Source of the DNA: an uncultured Collinsella sp.
Lineage (GTDB): Bacteria; Actinomycetota; Coriobacteriia; Coriobacteriales; Coriobacteriaceae
Assembly: GCA_902479095.1 (NCBI GenBank)
Contig: CABSNL010000050.1
Coordinates: forward strand, 1-14,731
Length of the DNA: 14,731 bases
Direction: 5' to 3'
The notes under the pieces were generated by a model. The model was not told the DNA's origin and did not search any database. It worked only from the letters and a program-made list of their open reading frames with translations. Made by a program: the position numbers and the translations under genes. Shown here piece after piece: positions 1-6,715 of this stretch (its first letter is position 1; each line of letters opens with the position of its first letter).

Positions 1-26
1 GGCCCGTGGGTTATACCCTAAGAGCA

Positions 27-49
27 AACCACCCTTTTTAAGGGTGGTT
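27..49. terminator. Perfect 9-bp hairpin, possible bidirectional terminator
   Basis: AACCACCCT (27-35) and AGGGTGGTT (41-49) form a perfect 9-bp stem around a TTTTA loop. The flank is moderately T-rich in both directions (TTCTGATTTTC on plus, TTTGCTCTT on minus). It lies beyond the better terminator of the dap operon and may serve a gene to the left of the window. I see no gene in 1-133. Confidence 0.5.
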
Positions 50-103
50 CTGATTTTCGGCTTGGTTGCTGACATTGCGCCGCAGGTTGGGCATACGTCA
101 GCG

Positions 104-128
104 AAAACGCGGTTTGTCAAAGCCGCGT
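104..128 (-). terminator. Intrinsic terminator of the lysA-dapA-dapB-dapH operon
   Basis: Read on the minus strand, ACGCGG, a bulged C, TTT, a 3-base loop, then AAACCGCGT form a GC-rich stem. It ends in a short TTTT run and begins a few bases after the dapH stop. Position and shape fit a Rho-independent terminator, though the U tract is short. Confidence 0.6.
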
Positions 129-133
129 AACTA

Positions 134-853
134 TTAAAGTTGACGTAAGCCCTCTTCCAGGCCGGTCTTGCTGTCGGTCTTCTCGTCGCGCATCTTGATG
201 ACGCGGGCGGGGACACCGGCCACGACGGCACCGGCGGGGACGTCCTCGACGCACACGGCGCCGGCGGCAACAACAGCGCCCTTGCCCACGCGTACGCCCT
301 CCAGGACCACGGCGTTGGCGCCGATCATGACGTCGTCTTCGATGATGACGGGCGTGGCGCTTGCGGGCTCAACGACGCCTGCCAACACGGTTCCAGCGCC
401 GATGTGGCAGTTCTTGCCCACGGTGGCGCGGCCGCCTAGCACGGCGCCCATATCGATCATGGAACCCTCGCCGATAACGGAGCCGATGTTGATGATGGCG
501 CCCATCATGATGACGGCACGGTCGCCAATCTCGACGCGGTCGCGGATGATCGCGCCCGGCTCGATGCGGGCGTTGATGCCCTTAAGGTCGAGCATGGGCA
601 CGGCGGAGTTGCGGCAATCGTTCTCCACGTCGTAGTAATCGATGGAATCGGCGTTGGCGTCCAGGATGGCCTTAAGCTCATCCCAGTCGCCAAAGACGGT
701 CTTGCCGCGACGACCGCCGTAGACATGTGCGTCGCCCCAAGCAACCTTCATGCCCGGCTTCTCGCGCACGTACAACTTGACGGGCGTCTTTTTGGGCGCG
801 GTGGCGATGTAGTTGATAATCTCCTGTGCATCCATCTCGGCTGCGTTACTCAT
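134..853 (-). CDS. dapH: 2,3,4,5-tetrahydropyridine-2,6-dicarboxylate N-acetyltransferase (DapH)
   Basis: This 239-residue protein acetylates tetrahydrodipicolinate with acetyl-CoA, committing DAP/lysine synthesis to the acetylase branch. An N-terminal helical domain (about 1-90, with STPV-like TPVKLYV and VENDCRNSAVPMLDL) precedes a left-handed beta-helix of hexapeptide repeats (about 95-215: IEPGAIIRD, VIMMGAIINIGSVIGEG, MIDMGAVLGGRATVGKNCHIGAG). It ends in LRQL. Length and motifs match the Bacillus DapH (YkuQ) type rather than the succinyl-transferring DapD. The ATG is preceded by AAAGGAG nine bases upstream. It is the last gene of the operon, 39 bases after dapB, and so should share the lysine riboswitch. 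No anomaly was seen. Confidence 0.95.
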   Translation of the reverse strand: MSNAAEMDAQEIINYIATAPKKTPVKLYVREKPGMKVAWGDAHVYGGRRGKTVFGDWDELKAILDANADSIDYYDVENDCRNSAVPMLDLKGINARIEPGAIIRDRVEIGDRAVIMMGAIINIGSVIGEGSMIDMGAVLGGRATVGKNCHIGAGTVLAGVVEPASATPVIIEDDVMIGANAVVLEGVRVGKGAVVAAGAVCVEDVPAGAVVAGVPARVIKMRDEKTDSKTGLEEGLRQL

Positions 854-892
854 TTGCTATCTCTCCTTTGGGCGGATTCGGTTGACACCTGG

Positions 893-1633
893 TTAGACAA
901 ACATGACCTGGTCGAACGTATAGAAGCCGGGTTCGCGGGTGACGAGCTTCTGCGCGGCTGCCAAGGCGCCGTTGACAAAGATCTGACGACTCGTGGCGCG
1001 GTGGGTGAGCGTGACCTCCTCGTCCTGGCCGAAAAAGCTTACCTCGTGCACGCCGGCGACGGTGCCGCCGCGCAGCGAGTGCATACCGATCTCCTTGGGG
1101 TCACGCGCGCCGCACATGCCCTCGCGGCCATAGACGGGGTGGTAGCCTGCCTCGGGCTCGGCCTCGACTACGGCGTCGAGCAGCAGCTTGGCGGTACCGC
1201 TGGGGGCATCGACCTTTTGGTTGTGGTGCGTCTCGACGATTTCGCAGTCAAAGCCGGGCAGCTCGCGTGTAGCCTGCGCTACCAGATGGCGCAGGGCTGC
1301 GATACCGATGGAGTAATTGCCCGAGTGCATAACGCGGGTGTTCTGGCCCAGCTCACGCAGGCGGTCCATCTGCTCGGGGGTGTAGTCTGTGGTGCCTGAG
1401 ACCAATGCCGCGCCCGTGCGCTCGACATAGGCGACGACGGCGTCGAAGGTCGCGACGTTCGAGAAGTCGATAATCACATCGGCAGCCGGTGCGTTCTCGA
1501 GCTTGCTCAAATCGAAGCCAATCTGGGCCACGATATCAAAAACGGGTTGACCGGCGGCGTCGACAACGCCCTCGGCGGTGGTGCGGATGAGCGAGCCCAT
1601 GCGGCCCGTTCCCATAATGACGGTCTTAATCAA
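893..1633 (-). CDS. dapB: 4-hydroxy-tetrahydrodipicolinate reductase (DapB)
   Basis: This 246-residue cytosolic enzyme reduces the DapA product to tetrahydrodipicolinate with NAD(P)H. The Rossmann glycine motif GTGRMG is at 8-13, and SGTTDYT at 79-85 is the usual loop after the nucleotide-binding domain. The active-site block HHNQKVDAPSGTA is at 136-148, with the catalytic His pair and Lys, and GVHEVSF at 194-200. The start is TTG: TTGATTAA overlaps the dapA stop by 8 bases, and AAGGGAG lies 9 bases upstream, so translation is probably coupled to dapA. The length is normal for the family. Confidence 0.95.
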   Translation of the reverse strand: MIKTVIMGTGRMGSLIRTTAEGVVDAAGQPVFDIVAQIGFDLSKLENAPAADVIIDFSNVATFDAVVAYVERTGAALVSGTTDYTPEQMDRLRELGQNTRVMHSGNYSIGIAALRHLVAQATRELPGFDCEIVETHHNQKVDAPSGTAKLLLDAVVEAEPEAGYHPVYGREGMCGARDPKEIGMHSLRGGTVAGVHEVSFFGQDEEVTLTHRATSRQIFVNGALAAAQKLVTREPGFYTFDQVMFV

Positions 1634-3935
1634 GCAGACCAGCTCCCTTCAGAGCATCGGTAAGTGCGGCTCGCGTGTCGTCTGCCATGGGGCACAGCGG
1701 CATACGGTAGTTTGCCTCGATCATGCCCATCTGGGCGAGCGCTTCCTTGACGGGGATGGGGTTGACCTCGCTAAAGAGGGCATTGATGAGCGGCTGGCCG
1801 GCAATCTGGATATCGCGGGCGCGTGCCACGTCACCGTCCAGATAGGCGCGGCACATGTCGTGCACGAGCTGCGGCTGAACATCGGCCCACACGCTGATGG
1901 TGCCCGAGGCGCCCAGGCTCATGAGCGGTACGGTAAGCGCGTCCTCGCCCGAGTACATGCGGAAGTCGTCTGACAGCAGGTGGGCGATCTTGGCCGCGTA
2001 GGCGACGCTGCCCGAGGCCTCCTTAATACCCATGATGTTGGGGTGCGCGGCCAGGCGTTCTACGTTGCGCTCGCTGATGCCGCAGCCACAGCGGCCGGGG
2101 ATGTTGTACAGGATGCAGGGGATGTCCACGGCATCGGCGACGGTCTTAAAGTGCTGATAGATACCCTCTTCATTGGACTTGTTGTAGTAGGGGGTGATGA
2201 GCAGCAGACCGTCGGCGCCCAGGCCCTGATAGGTGAGCGACTTGGTGAGCATGGTCTGCGTGGAGTTGGAGCCCGAGCCGGCAATAACGGGGACGCGTCC
2301 TGCAACATGCTTGACCACAGCGGCGACGACGGAGTTGTCCTCGTCATCGGTCATCGTGGCACTCTCACCGGTGGTGCCCAGGGTGAGGATGGCGTCAGTG
2401 CCATTTTGCAGGTGGAAATCGATAAGGCGCTCAAGCGCGTCAAAGTCGACACTGCCGTCCTTTTTAAACGGCGTGACAAGGGCGACGATTGAGCCCTCGA
2501 GATTGCGGATATCCATGTTCTTCTCCTTCGCTTCCGCGATCTGGACGCGTTTGTTCCATTGGGCGGCGACTGCTAGGCGCTCGTCCTGAGCGCGACGGCG
2601 GGCGCTTTCGGCGCGCGATTTGGCCAGCAGCTCGCGGCCGCACGGCAGCACGTCGAGCGTGGCAAAGTAATCGCCCGGGCGCTCGGCGCGGCGAATGAGG
2701 TCTGCCGAGCCATCGGGGCGCAACAGGACCTCGGCGGAGCGCAGGCGGCCGTTGTAGTTGTAGCCCATAGAGTGGCCATGCGCGCCGGTGTCGTGAATCA
2801 CGAGCAGGTCGCCCATGTCGATATGCGGAAGCTCGCGGTCGATGGCGAACTTGTCGTTGTTCTCGCACAGATTGCCCGTGATGTCGTAGGTGTCCGTGAC
2901 GGGCGCTGTGGTCTTGTCGTCGCCACCCGGCTGGCCCATCACCGTAATGTGGTGGTAGGCGCCATACATGGCAGGACGAATCAGATCGACGGCGCTTGCG
3001 TCCACGCCGATATAGTCCTTGTAGATCTGCTTCTCGTGGATGGCCTTGGTGACCAGGCATCCGTAGGGGCCCATCATAAAGCGACCCATCTCGGTGCAGA
3101 TCGCCACATCGCCCATGCCGGCGGGGACCAGAATCTCGTCGTAGGCTGCGTGTACGCCCTCACCGATGGCGTGAATGTCGTTAGTCTGCTGCTCGGGCAG
3201 GTAGGGGATACCCACACCGCCGGACAGATTGATAAAGGCGACATGTGCGCCGGTCTCGCGCTCCAGGCGCACGGCAAGTTTAAAGAGGATGCGTGCGAGC
3301 TTGGGATAGTAGCCGTTAGTGACGGTGTTGCTGGCAAGGAAGGCATGGATGCCAAAATTCTCGGCGCCCTTGGCCTTGAGCATGCGGAAGGCCTCAAAGA
3401 GCTGCTCGGTGGTCATGCCATATTTGGAGTCGCCCGGGTTGTCCATGATGCCGTTGGAGAGTTGGAACAGGCCGCCTGGATTAAAGCGGCAGCTGACCGT
3501 TTTGGGGATGGGCCCCGCAACACGCTCAAAGAACTCGATGTGGCTGATGTCGTCAAAGTTGACGATGGCACCCAGCTTGTTGGCGAGCTCAAAGTCGGCA
3601 GCTGGCGTGTCGTTGGAAGAGAACATGATGTCGTGTCCCGTGATGCCCAGCGAGCGGGCGATCATGAGTTCGGTATAGCTCGAGCAATCGCAGCCGCAGC
3701 CGTATTCGTTGAGAATGGAGATGAGCGCCGGGTTGGGGTTGGCCTTGACGGCAAAGTATTCCTTAAAGCCCGGGTTCCATGCAAAGGCGTCGCGCACTTC
3801 TTGCATGTTGCGGCGGATGCCTGCCTCGTCGTATAGATGAAACGGCGTGGGGAACTGCTCGACAATATGCTCGAGCGTTTCCTTGTCCACAAACGGCTGT
3901 TTGGCCGCATACGCTTCGTTGGGGGTCAATGCCAT
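1626..3935 (-). CDS. lysA-dapA: LysA-DapA fusion: diaminopimelate decarboxylase / 4-hydroxy-tetrahydrodipicolinate synthase
   Basis: One 769-residue frame joins two pathway enzymes. Residues 1 to about 435 are a fold-III PLP decarboxylase that makes lysine from meso-DAP: YFAVKANPNP with the PLP lysine K64, GIHAFLASN (195-203) in place of the more usual HIGS-type motif, LSGGVG (238-242), and the catalytic CEN at 357-359 with VIHDTGAHGHSMG. Residues 436-473 are a charged, Ala/Arg-rich, probably helical linker. Residues 474-769 are a full-length DapA (296 aa): GTTGES, LYNIPGR (Tyr137 in DapA numbering) and Schiff-base Lys165 in GIKEASG. All key residues of both halves are present. An internal ATG with AAGGAG six bases upstream could also give free DapA. 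The start at 3935 has only a weak GCGAGG, which fits control by the leader. A missed stop through sequencing error is the main alternative. Confidence 0.9.
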   Translation of the reverse strand: MALTPNEAYAAKQPFVDKETLEHIVEQFPTPFHLYDEAGIRRNMQEVRDAFAWNPGFKEYFAVKANPNPALISILNEYGCGCDCSSYTELMIARSLGITGHDIMFSSNDTPAADFELANKLGAIVNFDDISHIEFFERVAGPIPKTVSCRFNPGGLFQLSNGIMDNPGDSKYGMTTEQLFEAFRMLKAKGAENFGIHAFLASNTVTNGYYPKLARILFKLAVRLERETGAHVAFINLSGGVGIPYLPEQQTNDIHAIGEGVHAAYDEILVPAGMGDVAICTEMGRFMMGPYGCLVTKAIHEKQIYKDYIGVDASAVDLIRPAMYGAYHHITVMGQPGGDDKTTAPVTDTYDITGNLCENNDKFAIDRELPHIDMGDLLVIHDTGAHGHSMGYNYNGRLRSAEVLLRPDGSADLIRRAERPGDYFATLDVLPCGRELLAKSRAESARRRAQDERLAVAAQWNKRVQIAEAKEKNMDIRNLEGSIVALVTPFKKDGSVDFDALERLIDFHLQNGTDAILTLGTTGESATMTDDEDNSVVAAVVKHVAGRVPVIAGSGSNSTQTMLTKSLTYQGLGADGLLLITPYYNKSNEEGIYQHFKTVADAVDIPCILYNIPGRCGCGISERNVERLAAHPNIMGIKEASGSVAYAAKIAHLLSDDFRMYSGEDALTVPLMSLGASGTISVWADVQPQLVHDMCRAYLDGDVARARDIQIAGQPLINALFSEVNPIPVKEALAQMGMIEANYRMPLCPMADDTRAALTDALKGAGLLD
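2516..2528 (-). promoter_or_regulatory. Internal ribosome binding site and ATG for a separate DapA
   Basis: On the minus strand AAGGAG (2528-2523) sits six bases before the ATG at 2516, which is codon 474 of the fused frame and exactly the expected DapA N-terminus (MDIRNLEGSI). This is a better ribosome binding site than the one before LysA. It suggests DapA can be made alone from the same mRNA as well as fused to LysA. Confidence 0.6.
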
Positions 3936-3948
3936 GTCCCGTAAACCT

Positions 3949-4013
3949 CGCTATCCAGACGGCGCCATCTGCGCATCGAATCCGCATAGCGTGGACCCAA
4001 TGTCCGGATAGCG
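3949..4013 (-). promoter_or_regulatory. Riboswitch expression-platform hairpin next to the lysA SD
   Basis: In the mRNA sense, CGCTATCCGGAC (4013-4002) pairs with GTCTGGATAGCG (3960-3949): 12 bp with one G-U, closing a 41-base loop. The 3' arm runs straight into AGG, so the weak SD GCGAGG is half inside the stem, 10 bases before the lysA ATG. No U run follows, so translational control (or Rho) is more likely than intrinsic termination. CTATC of the 5' arm is also complementary to GATAG of the aptamer P1 strand, a possible though short (5 bp) antisequestering pairing. Confidence 0.6.
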
Positions 4014-4029
4014 CTCCCGCATTGCTGCA

Positions 4030-4163
4030 GACAGTCCTGCGGGTGTTTCCCGCAGGCCCACCAGGCTGTTCGCGCCCGAAAAACCCAGTTCGGCGGGTTT
4101 CGCCTCCCCGCAGGGTCAAAGTCTGCCGACTCGCCCGCGGCTCTTCGTGCCCGCGCCTCTATC
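4030..4163 (-). promoter_or_regulatory. Lysine riboswitch (L-box) aptamer
   Basis: Read on the minus strand, the leader holds the ordered conserved blocks of the lysine riboswitch: GATAGAGGCGCG at the 5' side, AAGAG, then GGGGAGGCG followed by CCGCCGAAC, and CTGTC at the 3' end. GATAG and CTGTC form P1. ACTGGG with CCTGGT fits P4, and CCTGCGGG/CCCGCAGG is a perfect 8-bp P5. The 134-base length is close to the Bacillus lysC aptamer as I remember it. It lies 95 bases before lysA, the correct target. A separate GTGGTA/TACCAC hairpin precedes the aptamer. No covariance search was run. Confidence 0.87.
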
Positions 4164-4315
4164 AAGTGGTAACGACCCTACCACGTTGCACTTTACCAAA
4201 CAAGAGTATTCGTATATAACGTTTAAAAAATGCAGGGATATGCTGGAAATAAGGGTGCGGCAATCTTGCGGCACAATAAGATGGCAACTGGCGCGCACCT
4301 ATGAAAGGAACCTTT

Positions 4316-5503
4316 ATGACTGAGCTCCAAGAACTCCGTCGCTATCGGCGCGACTTGCACAGGATCCCGGAGCTCGACTTCGATCTTCCACAGACTATCG
4401 CCTATATCGAGGGCGTGTTGGCGCCGCTCGCCTGCGAGGTGACCCATCCGTGCCCCAGCTGCGTCTGCGCTTTCTTCGATGCCGGCACGGGCGCCGCGCA
4501 TGCTACGGCGATTCGCGCCGATATGGATGCCCTGCCCATCGCGGAGGCAACGGGCGTTCCCTTTGCCTCGACTCATCCCGGCAAAATGCACGCGTGCGGA
4601 CACGATGGACACATGGCCATGGCGCTCGCAGCGGCGACTTTTGTCGACCGAGCGATTCGTGAGCAACCGGGTGCCATCAAGCGCAACGTGCTCTTTGTGT
4701 TCCAGCCTGCCGAGGAGACGACCGGCGGCGCCAAGACAGTGTGCGAGAGCGGCGTATTCGAGCGCTATGGGGCAGATCGCATCTTCGGCTTCCACGTATG
4801 GCCCGATTTGCCCGCCGGTACGTTGGCGAGCTGTTCCGGTCCGCTGCTGGCGCGCTCAAGCGAGACGCACATTCATATTCACGGTACGAGTATCCATATC
4901 GCTAAGACCTATGGTGTGCCGGTCGAGGAGTCGCACGATGCGGCGCTGGCGGCTGCCAAGTTCTTGGTCGCCGAGCGTGAATTGATGGACGAGTTGGGTG
5001 CCGACGAGCCCTGCATTGGTAAGTTCGGCCTGCTGCAGGCCGGCACCGTCTGCAATGCGGTGGCGGGGGAGGCCCATGTTGCGGGCAGCTTGCGCGTGTT
5101 TACGGACGATATGTTCGACCGAGCGCGCGAGGGCGTGTGCCATGTGCTCGATGAGGCATGCACTGCAACGGGTTGCACGTACGATCTCGACTCCGCCGAG
5201 GGCTATCCGCCAGTCGATAACGACCCCGAGCTGTTTGCCTGCATTGCGCCTGCCATGTCCGAGCTGCAACTTGTGGACGAGCCGCTGCTGATTGCCGAGG
5301 ACTTCGCCTTCTACCAGCGCCATCTTCCGGGCGTGTTCTTCCTGCTGGGCACGGGCGTGCCAGAGGGACAAGAAAACCCGAGCGATTCGGATGGCTGTCC
5401 CGCCTATGCCACGAGCGCCCTTCACACTGATACCATGCTCTTTGACGAGGAAATCCTGCTCAAGGGTCTCGATGTCTACAAACGATTGCTTTTGCTTGGT
5501 TAA
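4316..5503 (+). CDS. M20D-family amidohydrolase, probable N-acetyldiaminopimelate deacetylase
   Basis: This 395-residue cytosolic metallo-amidohydrolase shows the M20D pattern: AIRADMDALPI (about 65-75), metal-binding MHACGHDGHM (91-100, Cys94 and His96), QPAEE (130-134, general-base Glu), GFHVWPDLPAG (158-168), and a C-terminal IAEDFAFY and ALHTD. Family members remove acyl groups from amino acids. The adjacent dapH makes N-acetylated intermediates that need a deacetylase (EC 3.5.1.47; YkuR-like in Bacillus), so I infer that role; hippurate-type hydrolases are the alternative. I chose the second ATG (4316) because AAAGGA lies six bases upstream. The gene diverges from the lysine operon across a shared intergenic region and lacks a riboswitch of its own. 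Confidence 0.85.
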   Translation: MTELQELRRYRRDLHRIPELDFDLPQTIAYIEGVLAPLACEVTHPCPSCVCAFFDAGTGAAHATAIRADMDALPIAEATGVPFASTHPGKMHACGHDGHMAMALAAATFVDRAIREQPGAIKRNVLFVFQPAEETTGGAKTVCESGVFERYGADRIFGFHVWPDLPAGTLASCSGPLLARSSETHIHIHGTSIHIAKTYGVPVEESHDAALAAAKFLVAERELMDELGADEPCIGKFGLLQAGTVCNAVAGEAHVAGSLRVFTDDMFDRAREGVCHVLDEACTATGCTYDLDSAEGYPPVDNDPELFACIAPAMSELQLVDEPLLIAEDFAFYQRHLPGVFFLLGTGVPEGQENPSDSDGCPAYATSALHTDTMLFDEEILLKGLDVYKRLLLLG

Positions 5504-5531
5504 TCGACGCGGGTGCATGTTCTCAAAAATA

Positions 5532-5592
5532 CGAACAAATGTACGCTATAATAGAGATGTAAGTCTATAGAAACGTTTGACGTTATTAACGT
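5532..5592 (+). promoter_or_regulatory. higBA promoter with LexA-like box and HigA-like palindromes
   Basis: A consensus -10 TATAAT lies at 5547-5552; no good -35 is visible. Just upstream, CGAACAAATGTACG (5532-5545) is one position off the CGAAC-N4-GTTCG LexA dyad. Downstream are AAACGTTT (5571-5578) and ACGTTA-T-TAACGT (5580-5592), the latter abutting the higB SD. GTTA/TAAC half-sites resemble reported HigA operators. Autorepression by HigA is expected for the family; SOS control is only a suggestion. Confidence 0.55.
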
Positions 5593-5603
5593 AAGGCGAT
5601 ACT

Positions 5604-5885
5604 ATGATTGCATCGTATAAAGATGAGGATACCGAACGCTTTGCCATGGGTGTGCGGGTCAGGAGGTTCGTGCCCTTTGAGCGTGTTGCGTTGAGGAAGA
5701 TTCGCCAACTGCAGGTTTGTGCTTCACTTGATGATCTTCGCGTTCCACCGGGCAACCGCCTGGAAGCTTTGAAGGGCGATCGTGCCGGTCAATATAGCAT
5801 CCGTGTTAACGAGCGCTATCGGGTCTGTTTTGAGTGGAGACAGGAGATGGCTTGGAATGTCGAAATCGTCGATTATCACAAGTGA
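5604..5885 (+). CDS. higB: HigB-type (RelE superfamily) toxin, ribosome-dependent mRNA interferase
   Basis: This small basic protein of 93 residues has the HigB/GraT layout: two helices (ERVALRKIRQLQVCASLDDLRVPPGNRLEALKGDR, about 26-60) then the beta-sheet core QYSIRVNERYRVCFEW (63-78). The core carries the Arg residues typical of RelE-fold nucleases, and the end WNVEIVDYHK supplies the C-terminal Tyr-His. HigB toxins cut mRNA on the ribosome. The N-terminus is some residues longer than minimal family members but has the only ATG with an SD (AAGG, 7 bases). The gene overlaps higA by 29 bases, with the toxin first, as usual for higBA. Confidence 0.9.
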   Translation: MIASYKDEDTERFAMGVRVRRFVPFERVALRKIRQLQVCASLDDLRVPPGNRLEALKGDRAGQYSIRVNERYRVCFEWRQEMAWNVEIVDYHK

Positions 5886-6198
5886 TGAGGCTTCGGCCGA
5901 TTTGCTGTCGCCGGTGACTCCTGGTGAGCTTCTCAAAGAGGAGTTTCTTGTTCCCATGGGCATTTCTCAATATCGTCTTGCGAAAGAGACTGGGATTCCG
6001 GCTCAGCGTATCGGGCAGATTGTCTTGGGAAAACGTCGCGTGACGGCCGACACCGACCTCCGTCTTTGCCGCTACTTTGGCCTGACGGATGGTTATTGGC
6101 TGCGCGCTCAGGTGGCGTTTGACCTTGAGGCCGAGAAAAGGCGGATCGAACCGGAACTCGGCAAGATCGTTCCTGTTCAGCAGGCCATCGCACTGTAG
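5857..6198 (+). CDS. higA: HigA-type antitoxin, XRE-family DNA-binding protein
   Basis: This 113-residue antitoxin partners with the HigB above. The family opening SPVTPGELLKEEFLVPMGIS is followed by an XRE helix-turn-helix (YRLAKETGIPAQRIGQIVLGKRRVTADTDLRLCRYFGL) and the conserved tail GYWLRAQVAFDLEAEKRR. The frame is open further upstream inside higB, but the ATG at 5857 has AGGAG ten bases before it and gives the family's normal length. It should bind its toxin and repress the shared promoter through the palindromes near 5571-5592. Its stop overlaps by one base with the GTG that opens the next frame. Confidence 0.93.
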   Translation: MSKSSIITSDEASADLLSPVTPGELLKEEFLVPMGISQYRLAKETGIPAQRIGQIVLGKRRVTADTDLRLCRYFGLTDGYWLRAQVAFDLEAEKRRIEPELGKIVPVQQAIAL

Positions 6199-6551
6199 TG
6201 CTCAAAGATGATGGGGGTGGCGCGGCGATGAGGCGATGCCGACAGTCTGCCGTATATAGTCCGGGTGGATGCGGGTGCGGTTTGCTGCTGCTTCCGGTTA
6301 TTGCTGTGAGCATTGGCGTGATGTTTGCGCTTGCCGGGCTTGCCGCGGCGGCGCTCGTGCTGTTTATCACTGCCATCGGCGTGACGATTTGGCTCTGCCG
6401 CAATCGCGAGCAACGCCGTGCCGACGGTAAAACCAATGTCGGCTGGGTCGTCTTTCTGATCATTGCGTACCTGCTGAGTGCCAGCTACCTTGTTTTCTTT
6501 GTCCTGTTGATGATCAGTGCCTTTACCGGGGAATCCGTCACGGTGGGTTGA
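6198..6551 (+). CDS. Small hydrophobic membrane protein of unknown function
   Basis: I do not recognise this protein. The frame opens with GTG overlapping the higA stop by one base (TAGTG) and encodes 117 residues; an in-frame ATG at 6228 would give 107, and neither has a strong SD. It contains a Cys/Gly-rich stretch GGCGCG, then a long hydrophobic region (about residues 29-66, one or two membrane passes), a basic loop RNREQRRADGK, and a second hydrophobic segment (about 81-108). Two to three membrane helices are expected. Tight linkage suggests cotranscription with higBA, but nothing links it functionally to the toxin. The composition matches a real membrane protein rather than a shadow frame. 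Confidence 0.65.
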   Translation: MLKDDGGGAAMRRCRQSAVYSPGGCGCGLLLLPVIAVSIGVMFALAGLAAAALVLFITAIGVTIWLCRNREQRRADGKTNVGWVVFLIIAYLLSASYLVFFVLLMISAFTGESVTVG

Positions 6552-6627
6552 TGCACTGCCAGCAGACGGTCGCGCGCAGTGCGTTTGCTCGGCGTTTGGA
6601 TAACTGCATTGGTCGTTTACCGCAGCC

Positions 6628-6642
6628 TTAGCTCTCAGCTAA
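6628..6642 (+). promoter_or_regulatory. Short perfect inverted repeat upstream of the FxLYD gene
   Basis: TTAGCT-CTC-AGCTAA is a 6-bp dyad with a 3-base centre, 11 bases before the large leader hairpin. It could be an operator or a small RNA hairpin. No promoter elements are clear around it. Confidence 0.3.
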
Positions 6643-6652
6643 TGAATTCAAG

Positions 6653-6713
6653 TTCAATCCTTCCTACGATGTGCTGTGTACCGGCACGGTAGCCGGATCG
6701 TAGGAAGGATGAA
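6653..6713 (+). promoter_or_regulatory. Long leader hairpin that sequesters the SD of the FxLYD gene
   Basis: ATCCTTCCTACGAT (6657-6670) is perfectly complementary to ATCGTAGGAAGGAT (6697-6710), a 14-bp stem. It can be extended by TTC/GAA past a one-base bulge. Inside is a second stem CCGGC/GCCGG (6681-6685, 6692-6696). The only SD of the next gene, AGGAAGG (6702-6708), lies wholly in the 3' arm, 7 bases before the ATG at 6716. No U run follows, so it is not an intrinsic terminator. A translational switch is the likely role; a DNA operator is the alternative. Confidence 0.65.
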
Positions 6714-6715
6714 TA

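Noticed and set aside
725..1399. A 224-codon plus-strand frame opposite dapH and dapB
   Set aside because: It lies antisense to two confidently identified enzymes, has no family motif, and is explained by high GC reducing stops in the complementary frame.
2772..3836. A 354-codon plus-strand frame opposite lysA
   Set aside because: It mirrors the codon structure of lysA, has no recognisable domain and no SD, so it is a shadow frame.
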